Positions 45,930-54,800 of a stretch of DNA of 64,000 nucleotides are shown one piece after another. The position numbers and the translations under genes are program-made. The notes under the pieces were generated by a model. That model was given only the letters and a program-made list of their open reading frames with translations, did no database searches and was not told the origin of the DNA. The first letter of the stretch is position 1; the number at the start of each line of letters is the position of its first letter. Source of the stretch: JABFSM01 sp963762545 (GTDB lineage Bacteria > Gemmatimonadota > Gemmatimonadetes > Gemmatimonadales > GWC2-71-9); NCBI GenBank assembly GCA_963762545.1, contig CAVXLC010000007.1, positions 124,001-188,000 on the forward strand, written 5' to 3'.

Positions 45930-48587
45930 TTAATCGGCCCTGATCGCGGTCAGGGGGTCGACCTTCGTCGCCCGGCGCGCGGGGACCAGGCTCGCCAGCA
46001 CCGCCACGAGGACGATGGAGACGGCCGCGACGGCGAAGGTGAGCGGATCCGTGGGAGACACGCCCCTGAGCCAGCTTCCCAGGAGCCGCGTGGCCCCAAG
46101 CGCCACGATCCCGCCAAGCAGGGTTCCCAGCAGCACCGGCCGGACTCCCTCGCCGACCACCAGGCGCACAACGTCGGCCGGCGAGGCCCCCAGCGCCACC
46201 CGCACGCCGATCTCGGCGCGGCGCCGGGCCACCAGGTAGGACACCACGCCGTAGATCCCCACCAGTGCCAGCAGCAGACCCACCCCCGCGAGCGACCCCA
46301 GGAGCGCGGTGCGGAACCGGGCCGGCGCCAGCGACCCGGAGAGGATGTGCTCCATGGAGTCGAGCCGATAGAGCGGCAGCTCGGGATCGACCCGCCGGAC
46401 CGCTTCCCGCAGCGCGGGCGCCAGCCGCATCGGGTCGCCATCCGCCAGGGCCACCAGATTCATCGTGCGGTTGATCCAGTTCCACGCCGGGTCCGGCGCC
46501 TGCGCCATCGGCAGATAGAACTCCCGCACGATGTCCTGGTCGGGGCCCTGGGAGCGCACATCGCCGATGACGCCGACGATGGTCTTCCACATCGGATCGG
46601 CCGGAGCACCCTCGCAGCACGCCACCCGCTTGCCGATCGCATCCTCCCCGGGAAAGAGCGCCCGGGCGAGGGCTTCGTTGACGATCATTCCCCGCGGCGC
46701 GCCGGCGCGGTCGTCCGGACCAAAATCGCGGCCCCGGGTGATCGTGATTCCCATCGTGGCCAGATAGCCCGGCGTGATCAGACGGAAGCGGGCTCCGACG
46801 GCGCTGGCCGGCTCGAGCGGCTTGCCCTCGGGAATCAGGCCGTTGTCCCCGCTGCCGGGACCCATCGGGACCTGGGTGACCAGGGCCGCCCGGCGCACGC
46901 CGGGCGCCCGGGCCAGGTTGTCCACCATCGCTTCGAACGCGCGGCGAGAGGCCTCGGGCGAGCCGTAGGTCTCCACTGGGAGCGATACCCGCGCGGTCAG
47001 CACGCCATGCGGCGCGAAGCCGGGATCCAGCCGCTGCACGTTGATGACGGTGCGCACCAGCAGGGTGGCGCCCACCAGCAGCAGCAGCGCGAGCGCCACT
47101 TCGGCGGTCACCAGTCCCTGGCGGAGCCAGTCGCGCCGAGCCCCGCCGGCCTTGGCCTGACCGGTCCGCAACGCGGCCTGGAGATCGGTGCGCGCGGCTC
47201 GGAGGGCCGGCGCGAGTCCGAACACGAACGTCGAGCCGAGGGCCACCAGGAGCGTGAAGCCGAGCGTCGCGCCGTCGAGCCGCGCCTGCTCGATCCGGGG
47301 AACCCCCTCCGGGGCGGCCGCGACGAGCGTGCGGATGATGATCCAGGCAACGCCGGTCCCGATTCCCGCCGCGGCGAGCGCCAACACCGCGCTCTCGGCG
47401 AGCAGCTGCCGCACGATGCGCCCCCGCCCCGCCCCGATCGACGCCCGGATGGCCAGCTCGCGGGTGCGCGCGGCGCCCCGCGCCAGGAGCAGATTGGCCA
47501 CATTGGCGCAGGCGATGAGCAGCACCAGCACGACGGCCCCGAGCACCAGAAAGAGCTGGCCCCGGGCGTCGCCGACGAATTGCTGCATCATCGGCTGCAG
47601 GTGGGCCGTGGAGCCGGCATTCTCGAGCGGGTAGCGCTCCCGCAAGTCGCGCATCACACCCTCCAGCAACGAGGCCGCCGAGCCGATGGAAACCCCCTTC
47701 GCGAGCCGGCCGTACACCGTCAGATAGTGCTCGTCATGCTGGGCCCGCTGCGCCGGCGTGAACGCCGCCGGCAGCCAGAGCTCCTCGGTGCCGTTGGTGA
47801 GGTCGAACCGGGCCGGCATGATCCCGATGACTCTGACCGCTTGCCCGTTCACCGAGATGACGCTGTCGAGCATTCCCGGACTGCCGCCGAACCGTCGGCG
47901 CCAGAGCCGGTGGCTCAGCACCGCCACCCGGGGACCGCCGGGCTGAGCCTCGTCGGCCCGGAAGGTCCGGCCCAGGAGCGGCGCAACGGCGAACACCCCG
48001 AAATAGCCGGCGCTCACCTGCGCGCCGAGTACTCGCTCCGGTCCATCGCCGCCGGAGAGCGTGAAGCTGGCCCAGTTGATCGCGCCGAGGCTCGTGAAGA
48101 CCGGGTGCGCGGCATTGGCGGCCTCCCAATCGACAAAGTTGCCGACCGACACGTTCGTCTCCCGGCCCTTGGCGTACTCCGATACCAGCGCGATCCGATC
48201 CACCTCCGGAATCGGGAGCGGACGGAGCACGACCGCGTTGACGGCGCTGAAGATGGCCGTGGTGGCGCCGATGCCGACGCCGAGGGTGAGCAGGGCGATC
48301 GCGGTGAAGCCGGGGTTTCGCGCCAGGGTGCGGAATCCATACGCCAGATCCTGACGGAGCTCCGCCAGCCATTCGGTTCGCCTCATGGTGCGGTCTCTTT
48401 CCTTGCCCAGGTGGAGCAGGCTCCGGCGCATCGCGGGAACATCGCCCAGCCGGCGGCGGGCTTCGGCCCGGGCCGCCTCGGGCGTCATCCCCTGCCCGAT
48501 CAGCTCGCGCGCCCGCATCTCGAGGTGGAATTCGAGCTCGTCGTCCACCTCGCGGCGAAGCTCCGGTTGCCAGAATCGCCGGCTCAT
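45930..48587 (-). CDS. ADOP-family ABC permease (second intact copy)
   Basis: An 885-residue protein with the N-terminal helical domain (LEFHLEMRARELIGQGMTPEAARAEARRRLGD), a first MacB/FtsX module (ARNPGFTAIALLTLGVGIGA, then VLVLLIACANVANLLLARGA) and a second one (QGLVTAEVALALLLLVGATL, ending GSLAGVGLLLALVGIYGVVS ... KVDPLTAIRAD). It is paralogous to the copy at 10393, though they differ widely in the periplasmic domains. No ATPase gene is nearby. It lies 9 bp after the padR stop and is probably controlled by that repressor. Confidence 0.93.
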   Translation of the reverse strand: MSRRFWQPELRREVDDELEFHLEMRARELIGQGMTPEAARAEARRRLGDVPAMRRSLLHLGKERDRTMRRTEWLAELRQDLAYGFRTLARNPGFTAIALLTLGVGIGATTAIFSAVNAVVLRPLPIPEVDRIALVSEYAKGRETNVSVGNFVDWEAANAAHPVFTSLGAINWASFTLSGGDGPERVLGAQVSAGYFGVFAVAPLLGRTFRADEAQPGGPRVAVLSHRLWRRRFGGSPGMLDSVISVNGQAVRVIGIMPARFDLTNGTEELWLPAAFTPAQRAQHDEHYLTVYGRLAKGVSIGSAASLLEGVMRDLRERYPLENAGSTAHLQPMMQQFVGDARGQLFLVLGAVVLVLLIACANVANLLLARGAARTRELAIRASIGAGRGRIVRQLLAESAVLALAAAGIGTGVAWIIIRTLVAAAPEGVPRIEQARLDGATLGFTLLVALGSTFVFGLAPALRAARTDLQAALRTGQAKAGGARRDWLRQGLVTAEVALALLLLVGATLLVRTVINVQRLDPGFAPHGVLTARVSLPVETYGSPEASRRAFEAMVDNLARAPGVRRAALVTQVPMGPGSGDNGLIPEGKPLEPASAVGARFRLITPGYLATMGITITRGRDFGPDDRAGAPRGMIVNEALARALFPGEDAIGKRVACCEGAPADPMWKTIVGVIGDVRSQGPDQDIVREFYLPMAQAPDPAWNWINRTMNLVALADGDPMRLAPALREAVRRVDPELPLYRLDSMEHILSGSLAPARFRTALLGSLAGVGLLLALVGIYGVVSYLVARRRAEIGVRVALGASPADVVRLVVGEGVRPVLLGTLLGGIVALGATRLLGSWLRGVSPTDPLTFAVAAVSIVLVAVLASLVPARRATKVDPLTAIRAD

Positions 48588-48596
48588 GGGATGGGT

Positions 48597-48926
48597 TCAG
48601 GCCTCCAGGATGCGGCCGACCGCGCCGCTCAGGCGCCGCCAGGCGGCCACTTCGGCGCGCAGGCGGCCCCGCCCCGACGGGGTGAGCGCGTAGAACTTGG
48701 CCCGCCGCGAGAGCTCCGACATGCCCCAGGAGGCCTCGATCCATCCCTTCCGCTCCATGCGGTAGAGCGCGGGGTAAAGCGAGCCTTCCTCCACCTTGAT
48801 GGTTTCGGAGCTGGTCCCTTCGAGCCACCGCGCAATGGCGTAGCCATGGCGAGGGCCCCAGGAGAGCGTCTTCAGAATGAGGGCGTCGAGAGTGCCCTGG
48901 AGGAGATCGGTATCGGGGCCCGGCAT
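48597..48926 (-). CDS. PadR family transcriptional repressor of the second ADOP permease
   Basis: A 109-residue short PadR: LLQGTLDALILKTLSWGPRHG, VEEGSLYPALYRMERKGWIEA and the wing S-R-R-A-K-F-Y-A-L-T-P-S-G-R-G-R-L. It is close in layout to the PadR at 13493 but without the clear dyad upstream; I found no convincing operator in 48927-49003. It is followed by the ADOP permease gene 9 bp later. Confidence 0.94.
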   Translation of the reverse strand: MPGPDTDLLQGTLDALILKTLSWGPRHGYAIARWLEGTSSETIKVEEGSLYPALYRMERKGWIEASWGMSELSRRAKFYALTPSGRGRLRAEVAAWRRLSGAVGRILEA

Positions 48927-49003
48927 CCCTGTTGCCTCGACGTTCTAGGTATGAGGCGTACGCGGGGACCCCGGCGGGAGTTTCAGGCGGTGCGGTGGCC
49001 TAC

Positions 49004-49570
49004 TTAATCCTTGGCGCGGTCGAGGTACTCACCGGTTTCCGGATTCACCCGGATCCGTTCTCCGGTCTGGACGAACTCCGGCACGTTCACGGTCACCCCG
49101 TTACTGAGCTTGGCGGGCTTGGTGGAGGCAGTCTTGGTGGCCGTCTTCATGACGGGGGTGGTGTCGACCACCTCCAGCGTCAGGCTGCTGGGCATCTGGA
49201 TGCCGATCGGCCGGCCCTCGAAGAACTCCGCGATGATCCGCATGCCCTCCGACATCCACTTGGCCGTTTCGCCCAGCGTTTCTTCGTCGACTTCGATCTG
49301 GTCGTAATTCTCGGCGTTCATGAAGTGGTAGGTATCGCCGGCCTTGTACATGAAGTCGAGCTCGTGGGTCTCGAGGGCCGCAATTTCAACGGTATCGGTG
49401 GAACGGAACCGGTGCTCCAGCTGGGTGCCGGTCCGGAGCTTGCGCAGCTTGGCCTGCACCATCGCCCGGAGGTTGCCCGGCGTGTGGTGATGGAACTCGA
49501 GGACGCGGCAGGGCTCCCCATTGAACATGATGGCCATTCCGCGGCGCATATCGCTTGCGATGATACCCAT
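49004..49570 (-). CDS. efp: Translation elongation factor P with Asn at the tip
   Basis: The 188-residue factor has the three-domain EF-P layout: DMRRGMAIMFNGEPCRVLEF, KLRKLRTGTQLEHRFRSTDT, FMNAENYDQIEVDEETLG, and the C-terminal V-P-E-F-V-Q-T-G-E-R-I-R-V-N-P-E-T-G-E-Y. EF-P rescues ribosomes stalled at consecutive prolines. The tip loop reads H-H-H-T-P-G-N33-L-R, so the residue equal to the modified Lys34 of E. coli is Asn. ATG 49570 was chosen because the conserved domain begins right after it; longer in-frame upstream sequence lacks similarity. Confidence 0.95.
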   Translation of the reverse strand: MGIIASDMRRGMAIMFNGEPCRVLEFHHHTPGNLRAMVQAKLRKLRTGTQLEHRFRSTDTVEIAALETHELDFMYKAGDTYHFMNAENYDQIEVDEETLGETAKWMSEGMRIIAEFFEGRPIGIQMPSSLTLEVVDTTPVMKTATKTASTKPAKLSNGVTVNVPEFVQTGERIRVNPETGEYLDRAKD

Positions 49571-49903
49571 GAAAACCGTGACCAAGTGAACGGTGACAAG
49601 AAATGGGGACCTGCCGACTTGTCCCGTTCGGCAAAACCCATAACTCCAATCAGCCAAGCAAGATAACCCCACTGCCCCCCCGATTCCAGCCCGCCCCCAG
49701 GCGGGGGAACAGGCCGGCTCCACCCGGACCGGATGACCACGCGGGGGGGGCCGCTGGGGACAGGTGATTGGAGCGGGGAGCCCAGAACCGACGTTCTCCG
49801 CGCCCGCGGGGTTTCCGGCCAACGATTTCGAGACTTTTCGCATCCAAGGTCCGTACGATTCTTCAGTACCATCGGTCTTCCGTCCGCCTTCACGAGGTTC
49901 GCA
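49571..49903. other. Divergent intergenic region between efp and the DUF5916 gene
   Basis: This 333-bp region has no credible open frame. It must hold the promoters of both flanking genes. A TACGAT box (49854-49859) is a candidate -10 for the rightward gene, giving a leader of about 40 bases with GAGG seven bases before ATG 49904, but I see no matching -35 element. For efp I could not identify a convincing promoter. No clear inverted repeats or terminator were found. Confidence 0.4.
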
Positions 49904-52648
49904 ATGAGGTTGTTTCGCCCGGTCCTCGTGGCCCTGATTCCGTTCACCCTGGCGGGAGTGCTGGACGCCCAGACACGGGGACCCGACGGCGGGGCCGGGG
50001 CCGCTCACGCCGCTCCCTCGCATGCGCTGCCTTCGCCGTCGATTCGCGCGCTCCCCCGATCATCGCCCATCACGCTGGACGGGCGACTCGACGAGCCGGT
50101 CTGGGCCGACGCGCAGGCGGCCACCGACTTCCGGCAGGCGCAGCCGAACGTCGGGGCGCCGGCGACGCAGCGCACCGAGGTCCGGATCCTGTTCGATGAT
50201 GACGCGATCTACGTCGGCGCGCGCATGTTCGACGACAAGGGCGCGTCCGGGATCCGGAGCCAGCTGGTGCGGCGGGATCAGACGGCCAGCAACAGCGATC
50301 AGCTTCAGCTCATCTTCGATACCTATCACAACCACATCGGCCGGACCGTGTTTTCAGTGGGACCGTCGGGATCCAAGCAGGACGCCGGACAGGCGACCGA
50401 GTTCGCCGATCCCTCGTGGGATCCGGTCTGGGAGGTGAAGACCCAAGTGGACTCCCTTGGGTGGACCGCGGAGTTCCGGATTCCGTTCTCGCAGCTGCGT
50501 TTTGCGCGGGACTCGGTGCAGTCCTGGGGCATGCAGGTGTGGCGTACCGAGAGCCGGCTCAACGAGGTCTCGATGTGGTCGTTCTGGGGGCCGGAAGAGG
50601 CCGGCGGGCCTTCCCGCTTCGGGCACGTCAACGGGATCGCCCCGGGGCACGGCGCCAAGCGGCGGCTCGAGCTGCTCCCCTACACCGTGGGCCGCTATCA
50701 GCGCCTCCAGGACGGCAATCCCGCCGATCCGTTCTATCGGCCCCGGCATGCCGATTCCCGGGTCGGCGCGGATATGAAGTACCTCCTGACGTCCAACGTG
50801 ACGCTGGACGCCACCATCAACCCCGACTTCGGCCAGGTGGAGGTGGATCCGGCGGTGGTCAACCTGTCCGCCTTCGAGACGTTCTTCCCGGAGCACCGTC
50901 CGTTCTTCGTCGAGGGCAGCGGCACCTTCGATTTCGGCGGGTTCAACTGTTTCTTCTGCAGCAACGTCTCGTCGCTTTCACTGTTCTATTCCCGCCGGAT
51001 CGGGCGGACGCCCCAGGGGTTGCTGCCGGACGGCACCACCTATGCCGACGTGCCCGACGCCTCCACCATCCTGGGTGCCGCCAAGGTCACCGGCCGAACC
51101 CGAAACGGGTTCACGGTGGGCGTGCTCGACGCCCTGACCGCGCGGGAGCACGCCAGGGTGGACCTGAGCGGGAACCGGCTCAGCCAGGAAGTGGAGCCGC
51201 TGACGAACTACTTCGTGGGGCGGCTCAAGAAGGACTTCCATGGCGGAGATCTGGTGCTCGGCGGCATGGCCACCTCGGTCAATCGTGACCTCAGCGACCC
51301 CCTCCTCAAGGATCGGCTCAACGCGCATTCCGAAGCGGTGGGCTTCGACTGGAACGCGCGCTGGAAGAACCGGACCTATTCGTGGGTGGGCAATCTGGCC
51401 CTCACCAGCAATTCGGGCAGCCCTGCCGCGATCCAGCGGCTGCAGAACTCGAGCGCGCGCTATTTCCAGCGTCCCGACCGGCAGTCCGGCGGAAACGGAT
51501 TTCTCTCCGACGCCTATGACCCCGCCGCCACCCTGCTGCGCGGCCTGGGCGGATACAGCCGCGTGGCCAAGGACGCCGGCAAGTGGCTGTTCGAATCGGC
51601 CGTCAACTGGCGGACGCCGGGCTTCGAGGCGAACGACTTGGCCTTCAATACCCGGGCCGACTATGTCTGGATGAACACCAACCTGGCGCTCTCCCTCGCT
51701 CGGCCGACCAAGTGGTACCGGAACTACTTCCTCGTGCTGGGAAGCCAGCGGGAATACAACTTCGACGGCGACCGCACCGACACCCAGTTCCAGACCGGCG
51801 CGTTCGGACAGCTCCTGAATTACTGGCAGCTGAACGTCTTCGCCATCCGCCACACCGATGTCGACGACGACCGCCTGCTGCGGGGCGGGCCGGTGGTGCG
51901 GCGGCCCGGCTACTGGTTCTTCAACGCCAACGTCGGCACCGACAGCCGCAAGCGGGTGAGCTTCACGCTGAACCCGAACGGCAGCCGCGGAGACCTCGGC
52001 AACACCAGCTGGAACATGAATCTCGGCGTGAACATCCGGGCGGCGTCGAACGTCTCGCTGTCCTTCGAGCCGAACTACAACGTGGGCACGAGCTCGGTGC
52101 AATACGTCTCCACCGTGTCCGACCCCACGGCCACGGCCTTCTTCGGCTCGCGCTACATCCTGTCCGACCTGCGCCAGAAGACCCTGGGCTTCGATACCCG
52201 GGTGAACGTCACCTTTACCCCCACGCTCACCTTCGAGCTGTTCGCCCAGCCGTTCATCTCGAGCGTCCATTACAACCGGTTCAAGGAGTTCGCCGCGCCC
52301 CGCAGCGGAACGCTGCGGGTGTTCGGAGCGGACATCGGAACCATCAGCCGCCAGCTCGACGCCGACGGCCGCCCCACCACCTACACCATCGATCCCGACG
52401 GCGCCGGGCCGGCCGCCCCGATCAGCCTGGACAACCCGGACTTCAATTTCCGCTCGCTCCGGGGCAACGCGGTGCTCCGCTGGGAGTACCGGCCCGGCTC
52501 GACGCTCTTCTTCGTCTGGACCCGCACCAGCGAGGATGTCGCGTCGCGGGTGGGCGACTTCGATTTTTCGCGGGACACCGACCGGCTGTTGAGCGCCCAG
52601 GCGAACAACATCTTTCTGGTCAAGCTGAATTTCTGGCTGAATCGATGA
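49904..52648 (+). CDS. Exported DUF5916 protein: CBM9-like domain plus outer-membrane beta-barrel
   Basis: The 914-residue product has a Sec signal peptide (LVALIPFTLAGVLDAQ). Residues about 50-240 form a CBM9-like beta-sandwich (ITLDGRLDEPVWADAQ, F-R-Q-A-Q-P, V-R-I-L-F-D-D-D-A-I-Y-V-G, E-F-R-I-P-F-S-Q-L-R-F). The rest is DUF5916, with NPDFGQVEVDPAVVNLSAFE, E-T-F-F-P-E-H-R-P-F-F-V-E-G, LFYSRRIGRTP and many amphipathic strands ending in V-K-L-N-F-W-L-N-R, a barrel-type C-terminus. A C-F-F-C pair sits in a loop before the LFYSRRIGR strand. The family is an outer-membrane protein of unknown cargo, perhaps sugar- or peptide-binding. GAGG precedes ATG 49904. Confidence 0.88.
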   Translation: MRLFRPVLVALIPFTLAGVLDAQTRGPDGGAGAAHAAPSHALPSPSIRALPRSSPITLDGRLDEPVWADAQAATDFRQAQPNVGAPATQRTEVRILFDDDAIYVGARMFDDKGASGIRSQLVRRDQTASNSDQLQLIFDTYHNHIGRTVFSVGPSGSKQDAGQATEFADPSWDPVWEVKTQVDSLGWTAEFRIPFSQLRFARDSVQSWGMQVWRTESRLNEVSMWSFWGPEEAGGPSRFGHVNGIAPGHGAKRRLELLPYTVGRYQRLQDGNPADPFYRPRHADSRVGADMKYLLTSNVTLDATINPDFGQVEVDPAVVNLSAFETFFPEHRPFFVEGSGTFDFGGFNCFFCSNVSSLSLFYSRRIGRTPQGLLPDGTTYADVPDASTILGAAKVTGRTRNGFTVGVLDALTAREHARVDLSGNRLSQEVEPLTNYFVGRLKKDFHGGDLVLGGMATSVNRDLSDPLLKDRLNAHSEAVGFDWNARWKNRTYSWVGNLALTSNSGSPAAIQRLQNSSARYFQRPDRQSGGNGFLSDAYDPAATLLRGLGGYSRVAKDAGKWLFESAVNWRTPGFEANDLAFNTRADYVWMNTNLALSLARPTKWYRNYFLVLGSQREYNFDGDRTDTQFQTGAFGQLLNYWQLNVFAIRHTDVDDDRLLRGGPVVRRPGYWFFNANVGTDSRKRVSFTLNPNGSRGDLGNTSWNMNLGVNIRAASNVSLSFEPNYNVGTSSVQYVSTVSDPTATAFFGSRYILSDLRQKTLGFDTRVNVTFTPTLTFELFAQPFISSVHYNRFKEFAAPRSGTLRVFGADIGTISRQLDADGRPTTYTIDPDGAGPAAPISLDNPDFNFRSLRGNAVLRWEYRPGSTLFFVWTRTSEDVASRVGDFDFSRDTDRLLSAQANNIFLVKLNFWLNR

Positions 52649-52664
52649 AGCGGAGCGAGCGTCC

Positions 52665-54602
52665 CTACCGCTCCAGGGCGAACGCCACCACCCGGTCGCT
52701 CTTCCCGAATCGGTCGCCGTCCCCTCCGGCCGCGATCACCACATACTGCCTGCCGTCGGATCCCAGGTAGGTCATCGGCGTGGCCTTGCCGCCTGCGGGC
52801 AGGGGCGCACTCCAGAGCTCCTGGCCGGTTTCCACGTCATAGGCATGGATCTTCCGGTCCAGGGTCGCCGCGATGAAGACCAGCCCGCCGGCCGTGACGA
52901 TGGGGCCGCCAAGGCTGGGGCTGCCCCACTGGGCGGCGGCGGCGGGCGGGTTAGGCATGATGGCGCCCAGAGGCACCTCCCACTTCCGCGCCCCGGTGCC
53001 GAGGTCGATCGCGATCAACGTGCCGAATGGCGGGGCGGTGCACGGCGCCCCGCCGGGGCCGAACAGGATCTCCCGGCGCATCACGTACGGCGTGCCGCTC
53101 ATGTCGGTGTACTGCGAGCCCTTGAGCCGGTAGCCCGGCTCGTGCCGGCGGCGATGGTACTCCTCCCGGGGGATGAGCTGCACCGCCGCGGCGATGCGGT
53201 TCACCGGCACGATGGCCAGCTCCCGGACCGGATCCACCGCCAGGCCGCCCCAGTGGGCCCCTCCGATGTTGGAGGGAACCGCCAGGGTGCCCTCCAGGCT
53301 GGGCGGGGTGAAGATGCCCTCGTTCCGGAGTGCTTCCAGCCTGGTGCGGCACGCGGCTTGGTCCTCGGGCGTGGGTCCCCAGGCGTCGGCGCTGGTGAGG
53401 TGGTGGGGACTCAGCGGGGCGATCCCGCTGGTGAACGGCTGGGTCGGCCAGGCCGCTTCGCCCGGAACCGTGCTGGCCGGCACCGGACGCTCCTCGACCG
53501 GGAACACCGGGACGCCGGTGACCCGGTCGAGCACGAACATCATGCCGGTCTTGGTCGTTTGGATCACCACCGGAATCCGGCGGCCCTGCCGGGTGATGGT
53601 GGTGAGCGCGGGCGGCGAGGCGTTGTCGTAGTCCCAGAGGTCGTGGTGCACCGTCTGGAAATACCACACCAGCTTCCCGGTCCCGGCCCGCAGCGCCACG
53701 ATCGAATTGGCGTAGAGGTTCTGTCCCTTGCGTTCCCCGCCGAAGTAGTCCGGGCTGGCACTGCCGGTCGGAACGAAGACCAGTCCCCGCGCCGAATCCA
53801 CCGCGATGACCGACCAGGCATTAGCCGCGCCGGTATGATGGGCGTCGGGGCCGATCCAGGTTCGCCAGGCGGGATCGGCGGGATCCTGGGTCACGGCATC
53901 CCAGGTCCACTGCAGGGCGCCGGTCCGGACGTCGAAGCCGCGCACCTCCCCGCTGGCCGCGGCGGCGCGATTGTTGTCGGCCACGCCGGAGCCCACCACG
54001 ATGATCCCCCCGACGATGGCCGGCGGCGAAGTGACCTCGTATTCCTCTTCTTCATAGGGAGGATTCCGGAGGCCCTGCCGCAGGTTCACGCTGCCGCCGC
54101 CGGCGAAGTCGGCACAGGGCCGTCCATTGGCCGCATCGAGCTCGTGCAGCCGCCCATCCACCGTCGCGATGATCACGCGCAGCGCGCAGGACGCGGGCTT
54201 CCGGGCCGCCGGGTCGGCCCAGAGTGACACGCCCCGGGAGGTGAAGTCGCCGAACCCGATCGGCAGCACCTTGAGGTCGGCGACCCAGCGCTCCTTGCCG
54301 GTTTGGGCGTCCAGCGCCGCCACCTTGCCCAGGGGAGTGCTCAAATACATCACGCCGCCGGTCACCAGCGGCGTCGCCTCGAACGAGGTGCTGTTGTCGG
54401 TCGAGACCCCCGCTTCGCCGGTGGAATACTCCCAGGCCACCGCCAGGCGGGAGACGTTGCCGCGATTGATCCGGTCGAGTGGGGAGAAGCGTTCCCCGCC
54501 ACGGTCGCGGCCGTACGCCGGCCAGTCGCCGGCGGGGGGAGTCTGCGCGGCGGCCGAGGCCGACGCGGCGAGCAGGATGGGGAGCACGAGGAAGTGTTTC
54601 AT
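52665..54602 (-). CDS. Exported PQQ-dependent dehydrogenase
   Basis: The 645-residue product has a Sec signal peptide (...ASASAAAQ) and an eight-bladed PQQ propeller. Family motifs are clear: DWPAYGRDRGGERFSPL, tryptophan-docking segments such as DLWDYDNASPPALTT and G-A-R-K-W-E-V-P-L-G, A-L-D-A-Q-T-G-K-E-R-W, and the ending AYDVETGQELWSAPLPAG / TYLGSDGRQYVVIAAGG. It is the soluble type related to membrane glucose dehydrogenase but without the N-terminal membrane helices and without a cytochrome c domain. It oxidises an alcohol or sugar in the periplasm. No PQQ synthesis gene is in the window. Confidence 0.92.
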   Translation of the reverse strand: MKHFLVLPILLAASASAAAQTPPAGDWPAYGRDRGGERFSPLDRINRGNVSRLAVAWEYSTGEAGVSTDNSTSFEATPLVTGGVMYLSTPLGKVAALDAQTGKERWVADLKVLPIGFGDFTSRGVSLWADPAARKPASCALRVIIATVDGRLHELDAANGRPCADFAGGGSVNLRQGLRNPPYEEEEYEVTSPPAIVGGIIVVGSGVADNNRAAAASGEVRGFDVRTGALQWTWDAVTQDPADPAWRTWIGPDAHHTGAANAWSVIAVDSARGLVFVPTGSASPDYFGGERKGQNLYANSIVALRAGTGKLVWYFQTVHHDLWDYDNASPPALTTITRQGRRIPVVIQTTKTGMMFVLDRVTGVPVFPVEERPVPASTVPGEAAWPTQPFTSGIAPLSPHHLTSADAWGPTPEDQAACRTRLEALRNEGIFTPPSLEGTLAVPSNIGGAHWGGLAVDPVRELAIVPVNRIAAAVQLIPREEYHRRRHEPGYRLKGSQYTDMSGTPYVMRREILFGPGGAPCTAPPFGTLIAIDLGTGARKWEVPLGAIMPNPPAAAAQWGSPSLGGPIVTAGGLVFIAATLDRKIHAYDVETGQELWSAPLPAGGKATPMTYLGSDGRQYVVIAAGGDGDRFGKSDRVVAFALER

Positions 54603-54764
54603 GGACTCAGCGCCGGGGTGAGGAACGTGCCGTGGTGGCCGCGAGTGAGGTCGTCCAGGGGCTCGCGAGGCATGGGCCGGAGTCTATCCCCGCGAGGACC
54701 GACGGCAAACCGGAGCCGGACGGACCGGCCGGAAACGGGGACCAGCGGGACGGTGCGGGCCCGA

Positions 54765-54794
54765 TTGGCCGGGCCTTCCACCGGGCTCTAACTT
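54765..54794 (+). promoter_or_regulatory. Promoter of the two-component pair, leaderless type
   Basis: TTGGCC (54765-54770), 18 bp, TAACTT (54789-54794), then six bases to ATG 54801. No Shine-Dalgarno sequence is present, so the message probably starts at the initiation codon. Confidence 0.45.
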
Positions 54795-54800
54795 CCGGGC

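Noticed and set aside
49571..49903. An upstream-extended start for either efp or the DUF5916 gene
   Set aside because: In-frame extensions exist but lack any similarity, while the conserved EF-P domain and the signal peptide begin at the chosen ATGs.
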